Shown here in pieces: positions 34,701 to 42,957 of a DNA stretch of 64,000 nucleotides; the stretch's first letter is position 1; each line of letters starts with the position of its first letter. Source of the stretch: Ignavibacteriota bacterium (GTDB taxonomy: Bacteria > Bacteroidota > Ignavibacteria > UBA10030); assembly GCA_003170475.1 (NCBI GenBank), contig PMZI01000023.1, positions 276,402-340,401 on the forward strand, in the 5' to 3' direction. Both the position numbers and the translations under genes were made by a program. The notes under the pieces are model-generated. The model saw only the letters and a list, made by a program, of their open reading frames with translations. It ran no database searches and was not told the DNA's origin.

Positions 34701-35861
34701 ATGGTATTGCCGAAGAAAATTATTCTAGCGCCAGATTCATTCAAGAGCTCCCTGACTGCTCACGAGGCAGCTTCTGCTATGGAGCAGGGAGTGTTGCAAT
34801 TGCTTCCGGATGCTCACGTCATCAAGCATCCCGTCTCTGACGGCGGTGAAGGGCTGGTGAGTGTTGTCACCCCGGCGCTGGGTGGTTGCATTGTGACAAC
34901 GAATGTTGCAGGACCATTACCGGGTCAGCGCGTTGATGCTCGATGGGGCCTGTCTTCAGATGGATCGTTGGCTATTATCGAGATGGCAGAAGCGGCGGGA
35001 TTGAGTCTCGTTCCTATCGATCGACGTGATCCAAAAATCACAACGACCTATGGAGTCGGAGAGCTTATCCGGGCCGCTCTGGATGCAGGAGTTTCTTCTA
35101 TTCTGATTGGAATCGGCGGGAGCGCCACCAACGACGCCGGTGCCGGGATGGCAGAGGCACTCGGTGTCAAATTTTTCAATGCAAGCGGGAAGTCGTTGGA
35201 TCGCGGCGGAGCAGCCCTTGTTGACATTGTGTCTGTTGATGATCAGGGAAAAGATGCGCGCTTGGACAACGTTGAAATTCTGGTCGCGTGTGATGTCCAG
35301 AATACGCTATGCGGCATTGAGGGAGCATCCGCGGTGTATGGTCCGCAAAAAGGGGCAAGGCTGTCCGATGTCTCTCTATTGGACAAAGCACTTCTTCGAT
35401 TCGGCAAAACGGTTCAGACCGATCTCGGTATGGATGTGCTGAATCTCCCCGGAGGCGGCGCGGCCGGAGGCATGGGAGCCGGACTGGTTGCATTTTGCGG
35501 CGCGACATTGAAGCGAGGGATTGATCTTGTATTGCAGCTCACCGGATTTGATGATTGCCTTCAGGGCGCAGATTTTGTTATTACGGGCGAGGGTAGAATT
35601 GACCGACAGGTAAGATTCGGGAAGGCGTTATCGGGCGTTGTCGAGCAGGCGAGACGCAGCAACATTCCGGTGGCAGCCGTTGTCGGCTCCATCGAAGGAT
35701 CCCGCGAGTCTTTTTTAAATGACGGTTTTCTGGATGACCTTGAACCGCTTGTCGATGCCCATACTTCGATCGAAGAAGCAATGCGCAACGCTCAGACGCT
35801 CATTGCCGAGAGAACCAAACTGTTGATTCAACGGTATTTAAGTCGTAAGTACAACGATTGA
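34701..35861 (+). CDS. Glycerate kinase (GlxK/GarK type)
   Basis: A 386-aa protein with the type I glycerate kinase start IILAPDSFKSSLTAHEAA, PVSDGGEGLV, a GIGGSATNDAGAGMAEALG nucleotide/substrate loop and the C-terminal ITGEGRIDRQ segment. It converts D-glycerate to 2-phosphoglycerate (or 3-phosphoglycerate in some members), feeding lower glycolysis. Glycerate could arise from sugar-acid cleavage or from mannosyl-glycerate cut by the GH38 enzyme. A perfect AAAGGAGGTG lies at 34671-34680, about 20 bases before ATG 34701, too far for standard initiation, although protein alignment clearly supports the ATG. Confidence 0.93.
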   Translation: MVLPKKIILAPDSFKSSLTAHEAASAMEQGVLQLLPDAHVIKHPVSDGGEGLVSVVTPALGGCIVTTNVAGPLPGQRVDARWGLSSDGSLAIIEMAEAAGLSLVPIDRRDPKITTTYGVGELIRAALDAGVSSILIGIGGSATNDAGAGMAEALGVKFFNASGKSLDRGGAALVDIVSVDDQGKDARLDNVEILVACDVQNTLCGIEGASAVYGPQKGARLSDVSLLDKALLRFGKTVQTDLGMDVLNLPGGGAAGGMGAGLVAFCGATLKRGIDLVLQLTGFDDCLQGADFVITGEGRIDRQVRFGKALSGVVEQARRSNIPVAAVVGSIEGSRESFLNDGFLDDLEPLVDAHTSIEEAMRNAQTLIAERTKLLIQRYLSRKYND

Positions 35862-35910
35862 GCGGCTTTTTGTCCTGGAACGAAGAGGGGGGAGTACTTA
35901 CACTCACCGT

Positions 35911-36828
35911 ATGAAGAAACCATCTCGGTTGGTTGATACGCTTGCTGTTGGTTTTCTTGCGCTGGTATGGGGGTTCGCGTGGCCTGTAGCCAAAATTGGC
36001 CTGCGCGATTGTGATCCCTTTTTGCTTGCCAGCCTTCGTAGTATCGTTGGAGGCATTTTTCTGTTCTTTTGGCGGCTCCGTAAGTCCGATAAAGAACAAT
36101 TCACACGACGCACACTCTGGGTGTCATTCGTTGCCGGGACATGTTGGGTAGGAATCCCCATGGCTTTCACGTCGTGGGCTCTCCTCTACATCAACGTTGG
36201 CCTTGGCTCTATTCTTCAAAGCACAACCCCATTTTTCGTGGCAATCAGTGCCTATTTTCTGCTCGATGAGAAACAGTTCTCATTCGCCAAAATCGCAGGC
36301 CTTGTGCTAGGATTTCTTGGAATCGTTGCTCTTTTTTCGGACAAGCCGATCACGGACATTACCAGCCTGACCGTTCTCGCAGCGCTTGCTGTCCTGATCC
36401 CTTCGGTACTAAACGGCTATGGTCAGGTGTACGCTCGCAAGCACTTCCACGGGAATGACCAGTTTGGATTTATGACAGTCATTTTGATTATCGCGGGACT
36501 TGAATCGCTGCCTTTCAGCTTTCTCAACGGTATGCCGAAAGTCACCCCGACCGTCGATCTGGTCTTTGCCGTTCTCTATTTGGGAATTGTCGCTTCAGCG
36601 ATTCCATTTGCAGTGTACTTTGCGCTTCTTGTTCGTGTCGATGTTGTCATTCTTTCCATGGTGGGGTACGTTATTCCGGTCGTCGCTGTCGCGTCGGGCA
36701 TGATTTTGTTTGGTGAACGAATGTCCCCACCGGAAATGGCTGGGTCCATTATGGTCATTGTCGGCGTTGTCTTAGCCACGCAATATGATCTTGTGAAGTC
36801 TAAATTCCTGTCCCGGCAAACCTCGTAA
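35911..36828 (+). CDS. EamA/DMT-superfamily transporter
   Basis: A 305-aa integral membrane protein with about ten hydrophobic segments in two EamA repeats. The first repeat opens with GFLALVWGFAWPVAKIGL; the second includes ALAVLIPSVLNGYGQVYARK and ends at MVGYVIPVVAVASGMILFGERMSPPEMAGSIMVIVGV (quoted in part: LFGERMSPPE). Members move amino acids, nucleotide sugars, sugars or purines, mostly as exporters. It is followed 11 bp later by a Gfo/Idh gene. The substrate cannot be read from sequence. Confidence 0.9.
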   Translation: MKKPSRLVDTLAVGFLALVWGFAWPVAKIGLRDCDPFLLASLRSIVGGIFLFFWRLRKSDKEQFTRRTLWVSFVAGTCWVGIPMAFTSWALLYINVGLGSILQSTTPFFVAISAYFLLDEKQFSFAKIAGLVLGFLGIVALFSDKPITDITSLTVLAALAVLIPSVLNGYGQVYARKHFHGNDQFGFMTVILIIAGLESLPFSFLNGMPKVTPTVDLVFAVLYLGIVASAIPFAVYFALLVRVDVVILSMVGYVIPVVAVASGMILFGERMSPPEMAGSIMVIVGVVLATQYDLVKSKFLSRQTS

Positions 36829-36839
36829 AGGGATCTCTC

Positions 36840-37751
36840 ATGATTCGCATTGGTCTGGTTGACCTCGATACATCCCATCCAAAAGCCTTCACGAAAATCT
36901 TGAACGGAATGCCCGGTGTAAAAGTGAATGCTCTTTGGGACGGCCGCGACGTGTGGCCGGAGGGATATGATGATCAGTTCGCTCGAGAAAATGACATTCC
37001 CCATGTTTGCAAGAAGCTCGAAGACATGCTCGAGCACGTGGATGCGGTGATGATCCACGGGGTGAACTGGGATAAACATGTTGACCGGGCGTATCCATTC
37101 CTCGAAGCAAAGAAACCGGTTTTGATTGATAAGCCGATGGTCGGGAAGGTGCGGGACATCTACGCCCTTCTCGAACTGCACGTAACTCACGGCACGCCGG
37201 TGTTCGGAGGATCTGCGCTGCGGTATGCACAGGAGATTCCTCTGCTTCGGTCGCAGGCGGACCGCATCGGGGAAGTATCGACCGTCGTTGCTACCGGGCC
37301 CGGCGACTTTTTCAGCTACGGAATTCATACAACAGAACTTGCGCAAGGAATGATCGGTACGGGCGCGAACTATGTCGAGTACGTCGCTGAGAACAAATCA
37401 TCCTTTGTCGCCGTCACCTATCACAATGGATTTGTGCTGATGTTGCAGCTCCAGCAGCCTTTTCACGAGTGGTCGATGTGTTTGTATTCTGCAACGGGTA
37501 TGCATACCGTGCGAATTGATCCCAGCCATATGTATGAGGCGTTTCTGCAACACTTCATCGACATGGTAAATGGAAAGGAAATACCTTTCACGCTCGAAGC
37601 ACCGCTGGAGGCGGTGAAAATCCACATTGCAGCGAAATTGTCCCGGCAACACGGCGGAAAAATATATCTTTCGGAAATTCCTGCCGAAGAAGGGTTCGAT
37701 GGGGCGGCCTATGCGGCAGAATATGCAGCAGCGAAACGAAGAGGTGCGTGA
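36840..37751 (+). CDS. Short Gfo/Idh/MocA-family oxidoreductase
   Basis: A 303-aa protein with a GLVDLDTSHPKAFTKIL start in place of the usual glycine-rich GxGxxG, and a DKPMVGKV version of the EKP motif. The first segment lacks the classical dinucleotide glycines, so cofactor binding could be unusual. The rest follows the family: Rossmann domain, then an open beta-sheet domain with FHEWSMCLYSATG. It is four bases upstream of a nucleotidyltransferase gene and probably forms a sugar-handling cassette with it. GGGATCTC lies before ATG 36840. Confidence 0.8.
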   Translation: MIRIGLVDLDTSHPKAFTKILNGMPGVKVNALWDGRDVWPEGYDDQFARENDIPHVCKKLEDMLEHVDAVMIHGVNWDKHVDRAYPFLEAKKPVLIDKPMVGKVRDIYALLELHVTHGTPVFGGSALRYAQEIPLLRSQADRIGEVSTVVATGPGDFFSYGIHTTELAQGMIGTGANYVEYVAENKSSFVAVTYHNGFVLMLQLQQPFHEWSMCLYSATGMHTVRIDPSHMYEAFLQHFIDMVNGKEIPFTLEAPLEAVKIHIAAKLSRQHGGKIYLSEIPAEEGFDGAAYAAEYAAAKRRGA

Positions 37752-37754
37752 TTT

Positions 37755-38633
37755 ATGAAAAGAGGCGACCCACGGGGTGTCATTCTCGCTGCCGGCATTT
37801 CATCGAGGATGAAATCTCCTCCCATCGATGCGCGTCTTGATCCCGAGCTTGTGAAGCAAGCCGAGGAGAGAACGAAGGGAATGATCAGTGTCGGTGAAGG
37901 AGGCAGGCCGTTTCTTGACTACCTCCTCTCGAACATGAAGCAAGCGGGTATTGATGACGTCGTGATCATTGTGGGGGAAAAGGACGAGGTGTTGCGGGGA
38001 TATTATGGGTTGAAGGATCGCGACAACCCTTTCCATGGTCTTCGTATATCGTATGCGATCCAGCGTATTCCCGAGGGACGAAAGAAACCGTTGGGTACCT
38101 CGGACGCGTTGATGCAGGCACTTTTGGTTCGGCCCGACTGGAAAGGGGGCGACTTCATTGTCTGCAACAGCGATAACCTCTATTCTGTTCGCGTCTTCAC
38201 AATGCTGCTCGACTGTGATGCTCCGAATTCCCTGATCGATTATGATCGTTCAGGATTGGAATTTGCCGAGACAAGAATCGCCCAATTTGGCATTACCAAA
38301 AAGGACAAAGACGGGTACCTTCTGGAAATTGTTGAAAAGCCGCCACTCGAAGAACTCGAGCGACTGCGCAGTGCAGATGGGAGTCTCAGGGTGAGCATGA
38401 ACATCTTTCGTTTGAACTACGATATGATTTTCAATCCGCTCAGAGATTGTCCTGAGAGCCCGGTGCGTCATGAAAAAGAACTGGTCACGGCAGTAACGGC
38501 AATGGTGAAACTCCATCCGCGAACATTGAAAGCGCTGCCTCTCAAAGAGCACGTTCCGGATCTTACCTACAAAGACGATATTGCAGTAACAAGTGAATAC
38601 CTCCGGAAACACTATTCCACTCTGGACTGGTAG
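37755..38633 (+). CDS. Sugar-phosphate nucleotidyltransferase-like protein
   Basis: A 292-aa NTP_transferase-type protein. The N-terminal GVILAAGISSRM is the nucleotide-binding motif, although an insertion of about 30 residues separates it from the GEGGRPFLDYLL segment that normally follows. FIVCNSDNLYS supplies a likely metal-binding Asp and EIVEKPP is the usual sugar-binding segment. Such enzymes make NDP-sugars from sugar-1-phosphates. The next gene is galactokinase-like and would produce a sugar-1-phosphate, so the pair suggests salvage of a liberated hexose into an NDP-sugar. Confidence 0.82.
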   Translation: MKRGDPRGVILAAGISSRMKSPPIDARLDPELVKQAEERTKGMISVGEGGRPFLDYLLSNMKQAGIDDVVIIVGEKDEVLRGYYGLKDRDNPFHGLRISYAIQRIPEGRKKPLGTSDALMQALLVRPDWKGGDFIVCNSDNLYSVRVFTMLLDCDAPNSLIDYDRSGLEFAETRIAQFGITKKDKDGYLLEIVEKPPLEELERLRSADGSLRVSMNIFRLNYDMIFNPLRDCPESPVRHEKELVTAVTAMVKLHPRTLKALPLKEHVPDLTYKDDIAVTSEYLRKHYSTLDW

Positions 38634-38681
38634 TCATCGGTTCGAAACTACACTCAACCCTCAGCGAGCATCAGAGAATCC

Positions 38682-40148
38682 GTGCAACGAGATCTTTCTG
38701 AAGAACTCCGGCAAATCTACAATTGCTCACCTGACGAGCTTCTCCTTCATACTGCGCGCTACGAGCGGCTTCTCAATCTCTATCGCTTAAGCTTTTCCGG
38801 ACAGAATCCGACGTTCATCGTCCGCGCTCCCGGTCGCGTCAATCTCATTGGTGAACACACAGACTACAACGGCTACCCGGTCATGCCGATGGCGATTGAC
38901 CGGGACTTCGTCTTCGTCCTTGCTCCGTCATCCAGCGGGGTCATTGATATTGTCAACGAATCCCCCTCCTTTGAGCGCAGAACGATCAATGCGAGATTTC
39001 CCGTGCCTCCGTATCAACAAGGAGATTGGGGGAATTATGTCAAGGCGGCTGTTCATGGGATTCTCGAAGCTGGCTGGGTTGATCCGAAGAATGTGACGGG
39101 TTTTCAGGCGTTCGTCGGCGGAACGATTCCGGAGTCAGCCGGATTGTCTTCGTCGTCGGCACTCGTCGTTGCATCTGCCCTTGCATTTCTTGCGGCGAAT
39201 AACACGCAAGTCGAAAAAGAACAGTTGGCGGAACTCCTGGCGCGGGCAGAACGATATGTCGGCAGTGAAGGAGGGGGAATGGATCAAGCTGTCTCGCTGC
39301 TGGCGGAACCCGGAAAAGCGCTCAAGATCGATTTCTTTCCGTTACGCACGCAGCCCGTCAGTTTGCCGGAAAACCTGTCGTTCGTCGTCTGTAACAGTCT
39401 TATCCGTGCACCGAAAAGTGAGAGCCTCCGGTATGCCTATAACCGACGGGTGATTGAATGCCGCCTGGCAACCGCACTTGTTGCGAAGACTGTTGAGGAG
39501 CGTTCTGGAAAGAACAGTCAACCACAACGGCTTGCGGATCTCTCCGGCGAGAAACTTGGGCTTGAGCAGCGAACCGTCGACAAGATTGTGGCTCAGGCAA
39601 TTGGCGAAAGGCCCCTGTCGCTGAAGGACGTTTCTTACTTTCTGGGGGAAACGGCCGAAGCCGTCCAGCAGCGTTTGTGTACTCTCCGCGACGGAAGCGT
39701 GCTCGCCGAACCTCCGGAGGGATTCAAGATTTGGAATCGATACAAACACGTGGTGAGCGAAGCGCAGAGAGTTGAATCGGCCGCTGGGGCGTTTCAAGCC
39801 GGCGATGTGTCCGCGGTCGGCAGCTTGATGAATGCATCGCATGTCAGCTGTCGCGATGACTATGAAATCAGCTGCCCGGAGCTCGAGGTTCTTGTATCGG
39901 TTGGGCGTGAGGTCGGCGCCGTTGGTGCAAGACTTACTGGAGCAGGGTTCGGCGGCTGCACGGTGAACGCCGTTCCTTCCAATCAAGTACGACAATTCAT
40001 AGATCGAGTAACCATCGCATACTATCATGAGTACGTAAGGCAGGAAAAAGAAAAACCCTTCACAAAGTACACAAATCTTCATGATGTCGTTTTTGTATGC
40101 CGCGCAACTACAGGAGCCGGAGCGTGGCCCAACAGAGGAGATCGTTGA
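38682..40148 (+). CDS. Galactokinase-like GHMP kinase
   Basis: A 488-aa protein with the galactokinase signature RAPGRVNLIGEHTDYNGYP, the ATP-binding GTIPESAGLSSSSALVVA and a late GARLTGAGFGGCTV motif. It is about 100 residues longer than typical GalK, with extra N-terminal helices and an expanded central region, closer in size to the GALK2/N-acetylgalactosamine kinase group. It phosphorylates a galactose-type sugar at C1. The start is GTG 38682 with only a weak ribosome site. The stop touches the GTG start of the SSS transporter gene. Confidence 0.88.
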   Translation: MQRDLSEELRQIYNCSPDELLLHTARYERLLNLYRLSFSGQNPTFIVRAPGRVNLIGEHTDYNGYPVMPMAIDRDFVFVLAPSSSGVIDIVNESPSFERRTINARFPVPPYQQGDWGNYVKAAVHGILEAGWVDPKNVTGFQAFVGGTIPESAGLSSSSALVVASALAFLAANNTQVEKEQLAELLARAERYVGSEGGGMDQAVSLLAEPGKALKIDFFPLRTQPVSLPENLSFVVCNSLIRAPKSESLRYAYNRRVIECRLATALVAKTVEERSGKNSQPQRLADLSGEKLGLEQRTVDKIVAQAIGERPLSLKDVSYFLGETAEAVQQRLCTLRDGSVLAEPPEGFKIWNRYKHVVSEAQRVESAAGAFQAGDVSAVGSLMNASHVSCRDDYEISCPELEVLVSVGREVGAVGARLTGAGFGGCTVNAVPSNQVRQFIDRVTIAYYHEYVRQEKEKPFTKYTNLHDVVFVCRATTGAGAWPNRGDR

Positions 40149-41942
40149 GTGCCCGCTACGCCCGTCTTTAATACTGTGAACCTTCTCGACTACAGCCTGA
40201 TCGCCCTTCATTTCATTATCATCATCTGGGTGGGCATCTACGCCGCGCGTCGTAACAAAAACACCGAGGAATACTTCAAAGGTGGAGGCCAGATTCCGTG
40301 GGTGATCGCGGGTCTTTCCAACTGGGTCGCGGGCTACTCTGCGTTCATGTTCGTTGCCGCCGCCGGATTTGCCTATATGAACGGCATCGGCTCCGCCGTC
40401 ATCTTTACGTCGGCATTCTGGGCGTACGGCGTGGGCTATTTTGTCTTCGGCAAGTTGTGGCGGCGCGCCCGGCTGGCGTCTCCGCTCCGCTTTCTTACAC
40501 GGCGCTATTCAGCATCGACGACGTATTTCTATTCGTTGGTTTCGATCATTCCACAGATCGTCGGCATCGGGCAAGGCCTCTACATTCTGTGCATTTTTAT
40601 CTCAACCGCACTGGGTTTCAATGAGCGAGCATTCGATCTTGGTTTTGTCATGGTCAGCGGATTTCAGCTTTCCATCATTCTGGTCGGCACGGTTATGGTG
40701 GTTTACTCCGTGATTGGCGGATTGTGGGCTGCAGTACTTTCCGATTCGGTGCAGGCAATCATCGTTACCATCATGACGCTGATTATCTTTCCGGTTGCGT
40801 TTGCCTATTTGGGGGATGGACACGGCCTTATGGCAGGTTTCACCAGATTGCTCAATGAGGCCCCCAAAGGCTATTTCCAACTCAGCGGAGATACAGCGAA
40901 ACCGTTGTTTCTTCTCGCCTATTTCTTGAACGTGATGCTGGGGTATAACGTCGGTTGGGCAATCGTTCAACGGTACGGCAGCGTTGCCGACGAGCGGGAC
41001 ACGAAAAAGATGGCGATCCTCTGCGCCGTGCTTTCCGTGCTTGGGCCGCTTCTCTGGATTCTTCCGGTCATGGCGGCAAGAGTCATTCTGCCAGACATGT
41101 CTGCCCTCTGGCCTTCGATTGCTGTTCCGGCAGAAGCATCGTTCGTCAGCCTTGTGTTGATGCTGTTGCCGCATGGACTGATCGGGTTTGTTGTCTCGGC
41201 AATTCTCTCGGCGACATTAGGACAATCGGGGGACACGTTCAACTGGCTGGCGGCGACAGTTACACGGGAAGTGTATGTGCCGCTGACGAAACGCTGGTAT
41301 AATAGAATTCCCTCCGACAGGAGCCAGTTACGGGTTGGTCGGACATCGATGCTGATTGTCGGCATCCTCGGCGTCTGGGTGGCGTTCTACATTCCAAAAT
41401 TCGGTGGCGCCTTTCAGTTTGCATTGCAGTTCTATTCGTTGACTGCCGCTTTCATGATGCCGGTCTTTCTGGGAATGCTCTACAGGCGAACTCCGTGGTG
41501 GTCTGGAATGGCGTCTTGCAGCGCCGCAATCATCTTCGCGGTAACCTTGATGGCGCTTGGTCTCTGGAACGATCAGGCGTTTGCGCGCAACATGATCAGT
41601 GAATCGATTGCTGCCACGATAGTGTTCTTTGGATCCGCATTCTGGTTCAACGAAGACGACCCGCGGCATGCCGAACTGCGTGTTCTCGAGAAAGACCTCA
41701 ATACGCCCGCACATGGGGAGAAAGTTCACCTGGAAGGCGGGCGTGTCGGAGCGTATGTTCTGATTGGTAGAATCTGTGTGGTCATGGGAATTATCATGAT
41801 TCTTTGTGTCTTCACCCCCTCAACTCGGGTGGCTCCTGCATCCCTCAATGTTGTCGCGGGAGTGCTCAGTCTGTCGTTGGGTGCCACAATTCTGTACCTT
41901 ACGAGAGAGAAGGGACAAAAGAACGGAAAGGCAACGCCATGA
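40149..41942 (+). CDS. Sodium:solute symporter (SSS/SLC5 family)
   Basis: A 597-aa membrane protein with about 14 hydrophobic segments. The family pattern is clear: a first helix LIALHFIIIIWVGIYAARRN, then TEEYFKGGGQIPWVIAGLSNW, a GTVMVVYSVIGGLWAAVLSDSVQ stretch (quoted in part: YSVIGGLWAAVLSD) and SATLGQSGDTFNWLAATVTREV in the core. It imports a sugar or organic acid with sodium. The start is GTG 40149 right after the galactokinase TGA, with GAGGAGA seven bases before it. Its coupling to a galactokinase-like gene suggests the imported sugar is that kinase's substrate. Confidence 0.92.
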   Translation: MPATPVFNTVNLLDYSLIALHFIIIIWVGIYAARRNKNTEEYFKGGGQIPWVIAGLSNWVAGYSAFMFVAAAGFAYMNGIGSAVIFTSAFWAYGVGYFVFGKLWRRARLASPLRFLTRRYSASTTYFYSLVSIIPQIVGIGQGLYILCIFISTALGFNERAFDLGFVMVSGFQLSIILVGTVMVVYSVIGGLWAAVLSDSVQAIIVTIMTLIIFPVAFAYLGDGHGLMAGFTRLLNEAPKGYFQLSGDTAKPLFLLAYFLNVMLGYNVGWAIVQRYGSVADERDTKKMAILCAVLSVLGPLLWILPVMAARVILPDMSALWPSIAVPAEASFVSLVLMLLPHGLIGFVVSAILSATLGQSGDTFNWLAATVTREVYVPLTKRWYNRIPSDRSQLRVGRTSMLIVGILGVWVAFYIPKFGGAFQFALQFYSLTAAFMMPVFLGMLYRRTPWWSGMASCSAAIIFAVTLMALGLWNDQAFARNMISESIAATIVFFGSAFWFNEDDPRHAELRVLEKDLNTPAHGEKVHLEGGRVGAYVLIGRICVVMGIIMILCVFTPSTRVAPASLNVVAGVLSLSLGATILYLTREKGQKNGKATP

Positions 41943-42892
41943 GTGCCATCATTCGTATCAGCGCAGCTCAACTGCCAACGGTCATCGAGGGAAAATCGTT
42001 TGACGAAAAACAGAAAGTGAACCTCGCTCAAATTCTCATCATGCTTGAACAGGCCGGGAAGCGGAAGTCGGATCTTGTTCTCTTCGGTGAATATGTCAAT
42101 CTGCATCACAGAACCTGGTCCAGCGACAAGAAAGAATACGTTCCCGACCCCATTCCGGGTCCATTTACCGACACGATTGCTGCCGCAGCGAGACAAGCCG
42201 GCCTCAATGTTGCCCTTCCTGTGTATGGCACGCACAAAGGCGCTCTTTCGAGTTATGTCGTTCTCCTGAATAGGAAGGGCACCATTGTCGGCTGCTATCA
42301 AAAGGCACATCCGACTCTACCGGAACAGGAAATGGGGATCAAGGCTGGCGCTGATTTGCCAGTCTATGAGCTCGATTGTGCTAAGGTTGGCATCATGACA
42401 TGCATGGATATCGAGTATCCGGAGGTGGCTCAGGTCTTGATGTTGCGCGGTGCAGAAGTCCTTCTCTTCCCGCACGTACAAAGCACATGGGGAGAAATAG
42501 ACTGGGAGATCCGCTATCGCGCAAGAGCTATCGATACCGGTCTACCGGTGGTTTCCGCCTGCTATGGGTATCGTGAGGGAGAGTGGCTCCCGGGAAAGAT
42601 GATCGGTCGAACGAGTGTCATTGGGAGAGACGGCCTGATTCTTGCCGACCTGGGACGTGCAATCGACCTTCTGACATACGATCTTGACCTCGACGACAAA
42701 AGAATAACGAATTTCTTCTTCGACAAGAAATACGATCGCACATTGGCTGTTACGGCGTCAAGGCGGCCAGAGCTCTATGGAGACATAGTGAATCAGGCGA
42801 TCAAAGAGAAGGCGCTGAAGGAAATCCAGAGGCGTGAAGCAGAGCGGGAGCAACTAGCGAAAGCGAAGAGTAAGACGAAGAGGAAATCTTAA
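41939..42892 (+). CDS. Carbon-nitrogen hydrolase (nitrilase superfamily)
   Basis: A 317-aa protein from ATG 41939, which overlaps the transporter stop by four bases; the ORF track runs back into that gene. The Glu-Lys-Cys triad is visible: Glu51 in VLFGEYVNL, Lys122 in CYQKAHPTL and Cys155 in GIMTCMDIEYPE. The family hydrolyses amides, nitriles or N-carbamoyl compounds. With the M20, cyclase and PreA-like genes in the same gene train it might complete degradation of a nitrogenous side chain, which is inference. The last 35 residues are a highly charged, lysine-rich tail. Confidence 0.88.
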   Translation: MSAIIRISAAQLPTVIEGKSFDEKQKVNLAQILIMLEQAGKRKSDLVLFGEYVNLHHRTWSSDKKEYVPDPIPGPFTDTIAAAARQAGLNVALPVYGTHKGALSSYVVLLNRKGTIVGCYQKAHPTLPEQEMGIKAGADLPVYELDCAKVGIMTCMDIEYPEVAQVLMLRGAEVLLFPHVQSTWGEIDWEIRYRARAIDTGLPVVSACYGYREGEWLPGKMIGRTSVIGRDGLILADLGRAIDLLTYDLDLDDKRITNFFFDKKYDRTLAVTASRRPELYGDIVNQAIKEKALKEIQRREAEREQLAKAKSKTKRKS

Positions 42893-42957
42893 ACTCGAAA
42901 TTCAAAACCCGAAACGAGCTACCACTTTGAGATTTGATGTCTAAAATTTCGAAATTG
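42893..42957. repeat. CGAAATT-rich convergent intergenic spacer
   Basis: This 65-bp gap separates convergent genes. It contains CTCGAAATTC near its left end and the perfect 12-bp palindrome AATTTCGAAATT (42945-42956) at its right end. No GC-rich terminator hairpin is visible, so transcripts from both sides may read through or end by another route. Confidence 0.45.
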
